Source of the DNA: Mesostigma viride
Taxonomy: Eukaryota; Streptophyta; Mesostigmatophyceae; Mesostigmatales; Mesostigmataceae
Direction of reading: 5' to 3'
Assembly: GCA_009746045.1 (NCBI GenBank)
Contig: RPFO01000154.1
Coordinates: forward strand, 6,457,538-6,521,537
Length of the DNA stretch: 64,000 nt
The position numbers and the translations under genes are program-made. Below, one piece after another: positions 11,609 to 23,210 of this stretch; position 1 is the first letter of the stretch, and each line of letters begins with the position of its first letter. The notes beneath the pieces are model-generated. The model made no database searches. It worked only from the letters and a program-made list of their open reading frames with translations, and was not told the origin of the DNA.

Positions 11609-14600
11609 TTAAGACCGGCCCATCTCCACCGTGCGCAGCAGGTCCTCCACTTTGGCAATCACCTCGTGGATGTACGGCCGCCGCGTGCGGTCCGTGTCCA
11701 CCATCCACGTGACCAGGTCATGCATCGCCGCAGGGTACTTCTTGGCCGGGCTGGGCGGCCAGGTGATGTTGCCGTTGATGGCGGCCAGCGCGAGCGAGCC
11801 GCCGGCCTCGCCCAGGGAGAACTCAAAGGGGGACACCATGTACCTGGGGGGGGCCAGGATAGGGAACACAGGATAGGTAACAGTATATAGGGTACAGTCA
11901 TTCACGCCTTAAGTTGGATTGGATTAAGTTGTGTTCAAGCCATAAGTTGGGTCGAATAGGATTTCGGCGTTCTAAGTTCAAAGTAGTTCACAATAGTATG
12001 TTTTCGCATCTCAAGGTCAAATTAGTAGAATTTAGTACAGTCATTCACGCCTTAAGTTGGGTTCACGCCATAAGCTGTGTTGACCCCTCAAAAACCTCGA
12101 ACCCAACTTAAGGCGTGAATGACTGTAACAGGTGGACAGTTCGCATAATGGGGAGAGGGGGACACCAATGCCTGGGGGGGGAAGGATAGGCAACATAGAG
12201 CCGAGTACGTAGAGTAACAGTATGTAGAGTAACAGGTAGCCGACTGTTAGCATAAAGGGGACAGGGAGACACCATGAACCTGGCGGGCAGGGTTGGGGGG
12301 TGAGGGAAGAGAAACAGAGAGATGACATGAGCCATATGCTGTATCAGGACGGGAGGTAACACCTTGCAGCTGGGGGCAAGCTAGGGGGTGGGGACAAGTG
12401 GAAGCTATGTACCTGGTAAGAAAACAAACAGGAAGAAGACATCCATCTGCCTGGGGGGCAAGGATAGGGAGCAGACAGCCAAGAGTTAAGAGTATCAGGT
12501 AGATTAAGGCTTACAGGGGAAGAAAGGGATACCATCATACCAGGGTTTTGGGTTGGGGGCTGGGGGAAGAGAAGAAAAGAGCTGGGAATACATATGTTGA
12601 GTATAGGGTAGAGGAGAAGACATGAAGGGGAAACGGGGCACCGTGTCCCAGGGGTGTATAATAAGGAAAGAGAAACAAAAGCCGCAATCATATTCCATAT
12701 TTAATACGAAAGGGGGGCACCCTGTTCCTGGGGGTTACAAGAAGGAAAGCGAAAAGAAAGCCGCAATCCATATTTCCTATTTGACAAGAAAGGTGGGCAC
12801 GCTGTCCCTGACGGGCAAGAAGCGGGAAGTGAGCCGCGCACTAGTAATGACAGAAAACAAAACACAGAAGACACGTCGCGTGTTTTCAACCATGCACTTA
12901 CTAGCTACAGTGCATGGTCACTTTACACTCACCCTCCCATCATGCACGTGCGCACTTACATCATGGCGTAGAGGGTGCAACCCAGTGCCCAGGTATCTGT
13001 CCGCTCGTCCACCACGCACTCGCTGGGACAGTCCCACAGCTCTGGCGCGCGGTAGGGGGCGGAGCAGTTGCTGCTCGCCCACTCCTGCAGGGGACAAAGG
13101 CATAAAGAATATGACAGGAAGAATACGAGATAACAGGGTAAGGAGTAAGGAGCCAAAGAGCAGCTGCGACACCGCATTAACACCGCATTACCCCCACCCA
13201 GCTGCAGCGCCATTCCATCCATGCGCGACTGTTCAGTTATATCAATGTCCAATGAAGCTCTAGAACACACCGTGCAAACACAGCGCAAACACAGCGCATG
13301 CTACCGCAAACACAGCGCATGCTACCGCAAACACAGCGCATGCTACCGCAAACACAGCGCATGCTACCGCAAACACAGCGCATGCTACCGCAAACACAGC
13401 GCATGCTACCACAAACACAGCGCATGCTACAGCAAACACAGCGCATGCTACCGCAAACACAGCGCATGCTACAGTGACCACTGAGCAAACACAGCGCATG
13501 CTACAGTGACCACTGAGCAAACACAGCGCATGCTACAGCAAACACTGTGCAAACACAGCGCATGCTACAGTGACCACCCCACCCACCTGCAGCGCGATCG
13601 CGTCCATGCGCGACTGCACAATGCGCTTCGCGGGCCCTGCCGATCCAAAGTCCATCAACACGGCAATCGGCTGCTGGTTGGGCGCCGCGCTGATGAGCTC
13701 GCTGATGTCAGCGGGGAGCGGCCGGTTGGAGGGCGCCCCCAGCAGGATGTTGTGGGGTTTGACGTCGTTGTGGCAGTACGGTGGGTCGGACTTGTGCATG
13801 GCCAGCAAGCCACGGGACACCTGGCGACGCGACAGTTGGCGCGTGTAGAAGTGGCAAGTGGGGAGATCAGGTGGGTGGGCACGAGGATGGGTGGGTGGGA
13901 TGAGTACATGGGCAGGAAAGCATGATGTATCAAATGGGTGGGTGGGTGGGTGGGTGGGTGGGTGGGTGGGCGGGCGGGCGGGCGGGCGGGCGAGCGGGCC
14001 GGCGGGTAGGCGGGCGCGGGCGGGCGGGCGGGCGGGCGGGCTAGGGCGGGCTAGGGCGGGCGGGCGGGCGGGCGGGCGGGCGGGCGGGCGGGTGGGCGGG
14101 TGGGTGGGTGGGTGGGTAGGTGGGTGGGTTGGGTTGGGGTGGTGGGGTGGGGTGGTGGGTTGGTAGGGCCGGCAGGCAGGGGGGCTGATGGGCGGGTAGG
14201 CATGTGGGTGGGCAGGCAGGTACGTGTCGGTATGTGGGTTTATGGGATCCTACCTCCTATACCTGCCCCACCTGCATAGTTATACCACATGGTTAGTTGC
14301 ATCTCGTAAGGTCCTTCCCCCTAAACCATGAGCTGCAACCGCTACTGCATTGCAGCAACAGGTCACCCAACCCAAGCAACAGGAGCACCCATCCCACTCA
14401 TTCCAGCAAAACATGCCCGACACAAACCCACGCCCACCTCCAGCAACAAGAGCACGTGTCCTACCCACCTCCAGCAGCAGGAGCACTTGTCCAACCCACC
14501 TCCAGCAACAGGAGCGCCGGTCCTACTCACCTCCAGCAGGATGAGCAGCACCATGGTGGGTGAGAAGCGGTCGCCCGATGCCGCCATCTGCGACAGCGCC

Positions 14601-17151
14601 TCCTGCAGGCGAAGGATCCATTGAGTAAACAAGGGAAGTCGCGACAGTATCAGTAAATAAACACTACTAATTGATTAATTAATACAATTAGGTAGAATAC
14701 ATCATAAACAGATAGAAAAAATCATCTACAACTACCCCGTCATCATTTGGCACAATGGCTCCTATGGGGCGGAAAGCCAACGATTGACAAGTGGCTAGGC
14801 TACGTAGGCTTTGCAAGGGGCAGCAGTCGCCTTAGTTCCATGGTTCCACGAGGACTATGCAGTCTGAGAAGCACACAGGGTATCCACGAGACGTTGCCAG
14901 GATGCTACCTAGCCTGCCACCAACAAGCCCGCCACCAACAAGCCCGCCACCAACAAGCCTGCCACCAACAAGCCTGCCACCAACAAGGCTGCCACCAACG
15001 AGCCTGCCACCAGCGAGCCTGCCACCAACGAGCCTGCCACCAACAAGCCTGCCACCAACAAGCCTGCCACCAACGAGCCTGCCACCAACAAGCCTGACAC
15101 CAACAAGCCCGCCACCAGCGAGCCTGCCACCAGCGAGCCTGCCACCAATGAGCCTGCCACCAACAAGATGGAATCCGGCACCGCGGCGTTCCCTGCCAAC
15201 TTAGCGTGCTCATTACTTCTACCCGCCACAAGACAGACACAGGGCACGGCAGGCACGCGGGCACCAGCAGAAAGCGGGCAGAGTGAAGGTGGACCGCCCG
15301 CGGCAAGGGGTCGCATGCATCCGTTCTAGGGGCACTGTTGACATGCGGGCGCAAGCAAATAGCGGCCACGCGGGGGGCACATCGAAATAAGTGATAGATG
15401 ATAGAATATAAATAACAGTAATAGAGGCCACCGTTGCCAGGGCGCACCTGCAGGGTCCCGTTCCTCATCAGCGGGAAGAGCAGGTAGGCCTCCTCCACTT
15501 TCTCCTGGCCCTGTCGCGGTGGGGAAAGAGCCGTGTGCGTTACCGCGCATGAAAGAAGAAGTCAAGCATGAAAAGCCATGGATGGATAAGCGTGTAAGCA
15601 GGGGGGGCACGGAAAGCACACGGGAGCACGAGGAAACAGCGAGACATATGTGAAGTGAGAGAACTATTATTCTGATTTGGCATGCCGCAAAGGTGAAAAC
15701 CATTTGCGTTCAGTGCCGGTCCGCTATGTGTATATTAAAAATTATGATTATTTACATCAGAGTACAGGCACCTAATTAACCATAAACAAAGCCAACGCTA
15801 ACAAGAGATACCTGTATGTGTATACACTACTTTTTAAACAGTGGAATAATATATTTAGTAGTACAACAACGTACGTATCATTACAATGATGACGTTGTTT
15901 TGTAAATGTAGTATTGTATATTGCATTGTATTGTATTGTATGTATGATACGTGTTACTCTTATGATTGATTCTTGCCGAGACAACGTGGTCCATTAAACA
16001 AGGTGCATCGGATTCAAACAAGAAACTATGATAAATACCATGAGCGCAAATAAAGATTCATCAAGCGGATGATGTCTAACGGCCATCATTAATCACATCG
16101 GTCAAGTTTGCCGTCTGGCTGCATAAGTGTTACTCATGTATACACATTGGAGAAATCTATGTTTAACCATTAATCAAGTTTGCTAACACCTACCAATACA
16201 TGGAAAATCGTACCAATCTCGGAGAGATGCTCGTTTGCTATACAATGCTTGGGGAGGGAAGGCGCCTGGCAACATGGCCTGCAGCTCGCTGGCTGATGTC
16301 ATAGCGAAATGTGCTATCAGCAAGAAATATGGGTACGGTGGCACACAGGGATGACCCTAACAGAGGATGATACGCATGCCCCACTGTCTCACAATGACGA
16401 ATGTGATGGCATTGATGGGCGTCCAACCAACGGACACCTGATGGCTGGACGGTGGGCTGTGCAGTACTGAGAATGGCCTCGACAAAGGGAACAGACGGGA
16501 AAATGGAGGTTTTACGTGTGACATTGTAAGAAGTTCTTTGAGCCTCCCGCTGCCGGTTAGCATGTCAAAGAGGAAGACGCAGATAATTTAGTTAATGCTC
16601 ACTACGAACTTACAGGAGCAGCACCGATAGCATAGTCCAGCAGCGGAAGCAGGTTGGGGTCGCTAAAGCGTTGCATAGCCAGCACTTCTGCCTTGACCTC
16701 CTGCATCTGTTCATGTGATTGGATGGTGATTTTTTTGAGAGCGTACTCCTTTTGCTCTGCAAGACCAAGAGCAAGCCAGGCAGCATATTGCAACTTCCGT
16801 CATATAGAGCCACCGCACTGGCCATTCCTAAGCGTGTGACATAGTAGACCCACTCGAGGCCGGATTACACGACAAAAAGAAATTTTTCCTGACATATGGC
16901 CCCTTGCAGTTAACCAACATATGGCACCTTGCAGTTAACCATGCTGAGCGTGTGTAGGTCTGCACGCGAGCATAACCGCATCACTTACCACCAGGATCCA
17001 CATTGCCGACCTGCTTTACCAAATACACGTAGGAAAAGCCTCCCTCTCCAAGTAACTCCTTCACGACGTATCGTTTCCCACTGATAGTGATCTCTTCGTA
17101 AGGCATCATCGCGCTGACTAGTGACCGCCATATTGACAAACCGCACCCCAT
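11609..17151 (-). CDS. STK16: STK16/MPSK1-like Ser/Thr kinase (NAK family)
   Basis: Seven exons on the minus strand: 17151-16989, 16756-16614, 15510-15448, 14602-14531, 13820-13587, 13084-12960 and 11843-11609. All are GT-AG and sum to 1035 nt (344 aa). Visible motifs: N-terminal MGCGLS, fitting Gly2 myristoylation and Cys3 palmitoylation as in STK16; glycine loop GEGGFSYV (35-42); YALKK with Lys62; Glu78; catalytic loop HNDVKPHN (164-171, Asp166); DFG (204-206); APE (238-240); DERTDTWALGC with Asp255. HND instead of HRD is what I recall for plant homologues. In animals this kinase sits at Golgi membranes through acylation. I chose the start at MGC because the motif fits; an in-frame ATG lies 13 codons upstream (17190). 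The C-terminal LGEAGGSLALA segment also follows the plant type. Substrates cannot be read from sequence. The introns are packed with junction duplicates and minisatellites, annotated separately. Confidence 0.92.
12150..12825 (-). repeat. Eight decayed copies of the STK16 exon-7 acceptor region
   Basis: The true intron-6/exon-7 junction (plus strand 11828-11866, ggacaccatgtacctgggg) recurs at about 12156, 12257, 12392, 12435, 12526, 12626, 12708 and 12789. Each copy keeps a gacacca…cctgggg core. In transcript sense this is …ccccagg + (t)acatggtgtcc, an AG acceptor plus the first codons. Spacing is about 40-110 bp and identity drops with distance from the real exon. Confidence 0.8.
13193..13230 (-). 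other. Copy of STK16 exon-5 end with a dead donor
   Basis: Closely matches the real exon end (13581-13620), coding SRMDGMALQ against SRMDAIALQ. The donor after CTGCAG reads CTGGG instead of GTGGG. It lies at the far side of the minisatellite 13270-13580, so the array is bracketed by the exon end and its copy. Confidence 0.85.
13270..13580 (+). repeat. 20-bp minisatellite in STK16 intron 5
   Basis: About 13 units of gcaaacacagcgcatgctac, some followed by agtgaccactga. The array starts within a few bases of the exon-5 donor. Confidence 0.95.
13935..14165 (+). repeat. (GGGT/GGGC)n tract in STK16 intron 4
   Basis: Tetranucleotide GGGT, shifting to GGGC and back to GGGT. Runs of three G every 4 bp on this strand would support G-quadruplexes on the non-template side of the kinase gene. 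Confidence 0.95.
14434..14523 (-). repeat. Three tandem copies of the STK16 exon-4 end
   Basis: Units of about 30 bp (cccacctccagcaacaggag) directly follow the true exon-4 donor (14525-14545, actcacctccagcaggatga). In transcript sense each unit keeps a CTGGAG+GTGGG donor-like junction, so three cryptic donors lie within 100 bp of the real one. Confidence 0.85.
14917..15175 (+). repeat. 15-bp minisatellite in STK16 intron 3
   Basis: About 16 units of gcctgccaccaacaa with single-base variants (cgagc, ccgcc). Confidence 0.95.
15662..15717 (-). mobile_element. SINE2 3'-end fragment
   Basis: ttctgatttggcatgccgca… is the reverse complement of the 3' end of the element seen whole at 23336-23460. 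It is 5'-truncated and lies in STK16 intron 2. No clear TSD. Confidence 0.7.
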
Positions 17152-19340
17152 GGCGACCAGAATGCAAAGACAATGCCAGTTAACAACCAAATAGGCTTGT
17201 TTTACGCTGCCGCGACGGCCATTATTAACACCAGAAGCAGGTTGATGAAAGCACTCGACTGACTCGAGGCTGGAAAAGAGGTCATTGGGGAGCTGACTAC
17301 AAGCCTGTATGGAATGCCTGGATCATGGATGCCCTGCTGTTAAATCCCGGTGTCTGCGCGGCCGTACCGTATCTAACTTCATGGCCTTCTACTAAAACCT
17401 TCCCACGAACGGCACGAATGAACGCGATCAGGACTCGTCAGTCGGCGCGTCGGAGGCAAAGCGGGGCGTGCCCAACTAGAGGCCGTTCGCGCTGAAACGA
17501 CGGATGCCACTATGCTGCTGTTGACCTGCTAGACGCGTGTCACACAGACAACGTGGAACGTAGGTAGCGTACTGTATGTAGATGGACAGATACTGTATCT
17601 AGTTGGACCGATTTAAAATGGCACCACGTGGTCCTTGAGAGTTGAGCCGGGTTGGCGCAGGTTGGCGCTCGACAGCCCGCTCACACGCACCCAGGTTTTC
17701 GCCCCGGCCGGCCCAGCGCGGCGCGAACCCCGCGCCGACGGCCATTGATAGCAGCTGTGAGTTTCGTCTTCCGGGGAGTTCTGATATGTCGGGAGCAGCG
17801 CATGGAAGAGACGCCGGACGATGTAGGATTATCCGTGTGTTTTCCTCCCCACGCACGGGTTGGGGCGTGCTCAAGTCATGACGGTTGCATGTTGGGCCGA
17901 TGCCAAGGCGCAGTGCAAGATATATGCGGTCGCCCGCGATTGGGTGCTTCGAGGCAGGCGATACATTGGTGACTTGTTAGGCTCAGATGGCTAGTCGAGG
18001 ACTTCAATGCTTCGGACAGTTTGGAAAACGTCGAGAGAGAACGCGAAGGCTTTTTATTTATGGTACGTATCTGCCCGTGCCTTTGTGGATGTCGTTGGTG
18101 GTATTAGGGCGAAGAGCAGTTGTGCCGTTATAGCTAGTGGTATATGTGCATTACACGCACGGTCCTTAAGATCACCTTCCCGAGCTGGAATCCCATCCTG
18201 GGGCGCGCGGCAGGCAGGCTTTGTGCGTCTCTTTTCGAAGAGCGCACAGGGGCTGTTTTGTCCCGCCCCCGTGGACGGGTTGTCTCAATCCTGTGGAAGA
18301 GCATCGAGTCATAACTGTGCCAAAGTAGGGGGCTTAGCCTGGGGTTCTTCCCTCGCTTCTAGCCCAGCAAACCTCGCTAGTGTGCGAGCATTTTCGTCCG
18401 TGTGCTTGTCCTCGCACAACGCACTGCCGTTCTCCAATGCCTCGCCGCCGAGGTTGCATACATCCATAGAAGGCCCTTTTTGAATAGCTTTATCGTCTTT
18501 TTTTCATTTCCCCGGTTAATGTGTTCCACATAGCTTGTACCTGGGGCAGACACTCCTGTCTTCGAGATGTTCTTGTGCACGCTGAGTATGCGTTATAAGT
18601 TTCGGTGGAAGCATTCAGAATGTGTATGCATGTATGGGATTTGACTGCAGCGGCACCCTGTATTAGCATGGGCAGGGTAAGTCAGCTGTATTTGTTACGA
18701 TACCATGCTGTTTGTCCTTTTAATGAACCAGCCGGTCAAGTGGACCTCTGTGAGTGCTGTTCACAGTCCCATGACCCACTTTGTAAAGAATTTTTTTTTC
18801 CTAACCTTGTGCCAGTGCTAGTACCTTTGTTCTCAAATATGGGTCTAGTGGCAAATTTCTTGGGCTGACTGTGCTGTTTCTTTTGCGGTTGTGTTGTCTC
18901 TGCGGTGATCTAGGTTCTGGAGAGATTTTTTTTCCAGAACGTGGAGGAGTCACCCACGGCAAGCAGGCCTGGAAACAGAAGGGAAAACCATGGCTTAGAA
19001 AACCCTGACGGTTATAGGGAGACTTAGCCAGTTGATTAGGGTTAGCACCATTGACGCCACTGTATCAAGGAGACAGCCAACTTTTCTCCGTAGATTGTAT
19101 GGAGAGCTGTGATACATATATTCCCGTTAGACTAGGAGTTTTTGTAAGGTGCAGTGGAAATTTGCCTATGTTGAATAAGACAACTATCAAGGAGATAACT
19201 ATGTTTTCATCAATTAAGTGTGACAACCAAGGATGGACACACTGGCCTAGGCAAAGTTGTCTCACTTAATTTGGTCTCACTTAATTTGGGCAACCAAGGG
19301 CTGGGTTATTTAGAATATAGCGAGACAGCCACAGTGTAAG
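17152..19340. other. Region upstream of STK16; nothing recognised
   Basis: Contains the presumed STK16 promoter. A 158-codon plus-strand ORF (18007-18483) has no recognisable motif and I do not annotate it. No TATA box or repeat stands out. Confidence 0.5.
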
Positions 19341-19344
19341 GATT

Positions 19345-19650
19345 AAAGGAACATAACTCCGTTGGGAGTACATGTAGCACATATCCCTGAGAAGGGGCAT
19401 TAATTAATTAATTAATTAATAGACACGTGAGAAGGGGCATATGGCTTTTAATACATTCTGGGCCACTTCCTGCAAGGGTGGGAATGTAAGCCACCCTTGC
19501 TCTAGGTGCGCCAAGGCACCTGCACCCCCATGATCTATCAAGCTATGCCCAGCTTAAGGGGGAGCCTGTCATGTGGGGTAAGATCACCATGGCTATACAA
19601 GGGCTAGGGCATGGCTTCTCAACAGAGAGAGCATCTCTCTGCATAGGCAT
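19345..19650 (-). mobile_element. LINE 3' UTR, family A
   Basis: Reads actccgttgggagt hairpin, then tgtagcacatatccctgagaa, then about 250 bp also found at 26910-27160 (opposite orientation) and 35700-35850. In element sense it ends …ctcccaacggagt. It is interrupted by the insertion at 19401-19428. Confidence 0.75.
19401..19428 (-). mobile_element. 28-bp tail-only LINE insertion (family C)
   Basis: A (TAAT)n tail plus agacacgt, the last 8 bases of the family seen at 61247-62788. It is flanked by the perfect 12-bp TSD gagaaggggcat (19389-19400 and 19429-19440). Removing it restores the family-A 3' UTR sequence found elsewhere. Confidence 0.85.
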
Positions 19651-20637
19651 AGCATCAAGGAGACAACCAGTGCAGGCCAGAAATCGGGAGAATCCGGACC
19701 GTGGTAGCTCGAGCCTGCCGTTATCTTGTCCGCGTGTTCGAGTCGTTCAGGATGATGAAGATGAATGGCACCTGATGGAAATGTGTGTCCGTGTGCATTG
19801 AAATTATGGCTGGCTTACGTGTAGAGCGACTAGATGACCTAGACAGTGGGGCCGGAAACAGCATGCTTGATCAGGGCGTGTGTTTCGAGCCTAACTGGCC
19901 GGAAGTGTCTAGTGGTGAGCACCATTGCTGCGATCGCTCTCCCACCATTTACGAGGAAATACCCGCAAATGGAAAACCACTGAAAAGGTCTAGCTAGTCA
20001 GTCATCACGTTAGCCATGCCATGATTCCAAACGCCCAAGAACTGCACACGGTGCAAAGGCAAAAAGCCGGACGACAGCACTTTCAAATGTGCGGCGGAAA
20101 CCAATAGCCCGCGTATGCCAGAAAACATCGTGTTGCTGCAGCGACGCGACGATGTGGACAACGAATCCAGTGCCAAGCTCGGAATGGCCGCAAAGGAGAT
20201 CTGGCATCACAGGGTTCAGATGTGCGGAGATACCGTGTGCAGTTCTTGGACGTTTGGAATCATGGCATGGCTAACGTGATGACTGACTAGCTAGACCTTT
20301 TCAGTGGTTTTCCATTTGCGGGTATTTCCTCGTAAATGGTGGGAGAGCGATCGCAGCAATTGATGGTGCTCACCACTAGACACTCCCGGCCAGTTAGGCT
20401 CGAAACACACGCCCTGATCAAGCATGCTGTTTCCGGCCCCACCGTCTAGGTCATCTAGTCGCTCCACACGTAAGCCAGCCATAATTTCAATGCACACGGA
20501 CACACATTTCCATCACCATTCATCTTCATCATCCTGAACGACTCGAAAACGCGGAAAAGATAACGGCAGGCTCGAGCTACCATGGTCCGGATTCTCCCGA
20601 TTTCTGGCCTGCGCTGGTTGTCTCTTTGATACTATGC
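19649..20637. repeat. Head-to-head SINE1 pair, inverted repeat of about 400 bp
   Basis: Left arm 19649-20052 and right arm 20232-20637 are near-identical in opposite orientation, with a unique spacer of about 180 bp. Each arm is a SINE1 copy (gagacaaccagcgcaggcc… on one strand) plus about 55 bp of extra shared sequence ending at gcacacggt. Transcription through it would give a long hairpin RNA. Confidence 0.9.
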
Positions 20638-21034
20638 GATCCAGCCGGTCCACGACCTGTTTGTAGAGCTTGTGCCAAGGGGCAGCACCGAACAAATGTG
20701 GGTGATCGACGTTGCAAAAAACACCGGACTTGACGGAGCATAATGTCTCGGTCATAGTCTTTGACCAACAAAGGATGCAAGAGTTCAACAAGAGTCGTGA
20801 TGAAATCGACACGATAAGAACAAAGACGAGAAAAACGATGTAACTGACTAAGAACAACTCCATATTTTGCTGTGTGGGAAAGGAGACTGTGAATATCGGG
20901 GTAACGAATGAAAGGAATTTGCATGGCTAAATTCTTAATGCAACATCCATGGGAGGTCCCATTATAGGCATGGCTTGGCTAAATTCTGAAGGCATCATCC
21001 ATGGGGGCCATTATGGGCGCACATGCGCGTGGGC

Positions 21035-23150
21035 GGCCCAGTGCATCGCGGATGCCAAGGCCTGCCAGGCTCGCAACCTGGGCAAGGACATGTGGTACCA
21101 CCTCGACCGGCTCGGCGGCCGGCGGCAGCGCACCCCGGTGGAGCACACGGGGGACTGCACGGCGCCGGTCAGCCTTGACCGCTGGTTGGCCCACAATGTT
21201 TCCTTGACCGGTGGGGCTCGCGCCCCCCCCCCGCCGCTTCACCCCGAGACGGCCGCCCGCCTCGGGGTCGCCGGACCCCCGCCGCCGCCAGCGCCCCCCT
21301 CCTCGGCCGCGGACTACCAAGCCCCCGCCTTGCAGGAGGGCTGCCTTGCCACTGACGACGTCGTCCACCCCTTCACTTTGAAGGAATTGGACGGCGCCCT
21401 TGCTCGCCTGCGGTACGATGCGGCGGTCGGTGCCGACCACCTTTCTGCTGAGCTGCTGAAGACCCCTGATCTGGCGGTTAAGGATCTTCTGCTGGCGTTC
21501 TGCAACCGTGTCCTGCTCTCTGACGAGCCTCCGCCTGCTGAGTGGCAGACGGCCATCCGCGTCATGCTGTACAAGAAGGGCTCTGCTGCTGACCCCGGTA
21601 ACTATCGGGGTGTCTGCCTCCAGAGCGCCGCGCTGAAGGTCTTCATGCGCATGATGCTGCACAGGCTCCGCGCCGCGCTGGACCCACACCTGGGTGACTA
21701 GTCTCAGATGGGTTTCCGTCGTGGTCGTAACACTGTCATGGCTGTGTTTGTCGCGCGCCGATTGATGGAGGAGGTGCGTCGCCTTCCCCCTGACAGTTTG
21801 CCGCTGGTCTTCATTTTTGTTGACTATATCAAAGCCTTTGACACGGTTCTCTGGGAGGCTCTTTGGGGGCATCCTAGCTCTGGATCGGGCACCTGCCACC
21901 TGCGTTTATTGCTGCCATTCGCCGACTGTATGAGGGCTCACAGGCAGTAGTGCGGACTGCGGAAGGCACCACCCCACCATTCCCCCTTCACCACGGGGTG
22001 TGGCAAGGTTGTGTCCTGTCCCCATACCTGTTCATTATTGTCGTGGATCACGTCATGCGCCGGGCACGTGCGCGCTTTACTGCTCTTAAGGGGTTCGAGC
22101 CAGGCTTGGACATCCTTAACGTGAAAGAGCACGGCGGGGTTAGACCTGGTTACCGCCTTGCCGATTTATGCGGATGATACCACCCTCATCGAGAGTCCCG
22201 AGCACATTCAGACCTGGCTGGACTGCCTGGGCCTGGAGGCGCGGGCGGTGGGGTTGGAGATTAGTGTCAAAACCGAGGCGATGGTGATTGGGGCCTCCAG
22301 TAAACCACCGCTGCCGCGCCTGCTCGACGGGACGGAGGTCCCGTTCCGCGACCGCTTCAAGCTGTTGGGGAGCTGGCTTCCTGACACCGCCGACGATGTG
22401 GACACCCGCATCGGCCTTGCCTGGGCCAAGCTCCGTTCGCTCACACCCTAAGGGCCTGGGCGGGCACCGCAAGCGCATGCTCTTCAAGGTCCTCGTCCTC
22501 ACGGTGCTCACGTATGGCGCCGAGGCGTGGACCCTCCCACCCAAGCTGGCAGCTCGGCTACTGAGACGGCACGGTTTACAGGATGCTCCGCCAGGTCCTT
22601 AACGTAGGTTTTTCCGAGCGTCCGTCATCAGAATCTTTGTATCATGGCATGCCTCGTGTTTCGGACGAGATTAGGCAGCGTAGGATAGCATTTGTAGGAC
22701 ACCTTGCCCGCACCAGCCAGGTCGACACCACCCTCGGTCTGGCCGGCCCCCAGCGGCTTGGCCAGCCAGGGCGGCACATTCTGACCTGGCCTGGCCCAGA
22801 GGACATTCCCAAACGGGTAGGGAAACCTGTCACGAACTACGTTCAGATGTTGCTGGACGACCTAGTGGTCCCAGCCCAGTTTGAGCACCGCATCCACTCT
22901 CTCTCCCGTCTTTGGACTGTCAGACAAGACGCGGTGGAAGAAGATTGTCAAGGCGCACACGCCCGACCCTGTGGGCAAGCCACCTCCCCCCAAGCGGAGG
23001 CGGCGTTTTGATATGAGTAGTGTAGTTAGGTTTTTCTAGATAGCTTAGAGTTAGTATAGTTCGATCACGCGGCTTCCTCCACCCCATCCATCATGGAATA
23101 TGTGCTACATGTCCTCCCCACGGCGGCATGTTATAATTTAATTTAATTTA
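21035..23150 (+). mobile_element. 5'-truncated non-LTR retrotransposon (reverse transcriptase), copy 1
   Basis: 2116 bp bounded by the 12-bp TSD atgcgcgtgggc (21023-21034 and 23151-23162). It encodes the C-terminal part of a LINE ORF2. Visible: ADHLSAELLK, NYRGVCLQSAALKV, GFRRGRNTV, catalytic box FVDYIKAFDTV, GVWQGCVLSPYLFIIVVDH, YADDTTLIE, LTYGAEAWTL, and the C-terminal RRIAFVGHLARTSQV typical of LINE ORF2 tails. It is defective: an in-frame TAG after HLGD (about 21700), and frameshifts near 21870, 22140, 22450 and 22590. No endonuclease domain remains. The 3' end is a UTR (gtgctacatgtcctcccca) followed by an ATTTA-type tail. Known: such elements integrate by target-primed reverse transcription. 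Confidence 0.92.
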
Positions 23151-23210
23151 ATGCGCGTGGGCCACATGCTCGGCCAAACCTGACTAATCTACACTACTGG
23201 TATATATTCC

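Noticed and set aside
13270-13580. CRISPR-like regular array
   Set aside because: Units are directly adjacent with no unique spacers, in an intron of a eukaryotic kinase gene; a minisatellite.
18007-18483. 158-codon ORF
   Set aside because: No motif, no splice context, no neighbouring support; compatible with chance in GC-rich DNA.
20979-21899. 306-codon minus-strand ORF
   Set aside because: Antisense shadow of the reverse transcriptase; the plus strand has the RT motifs.
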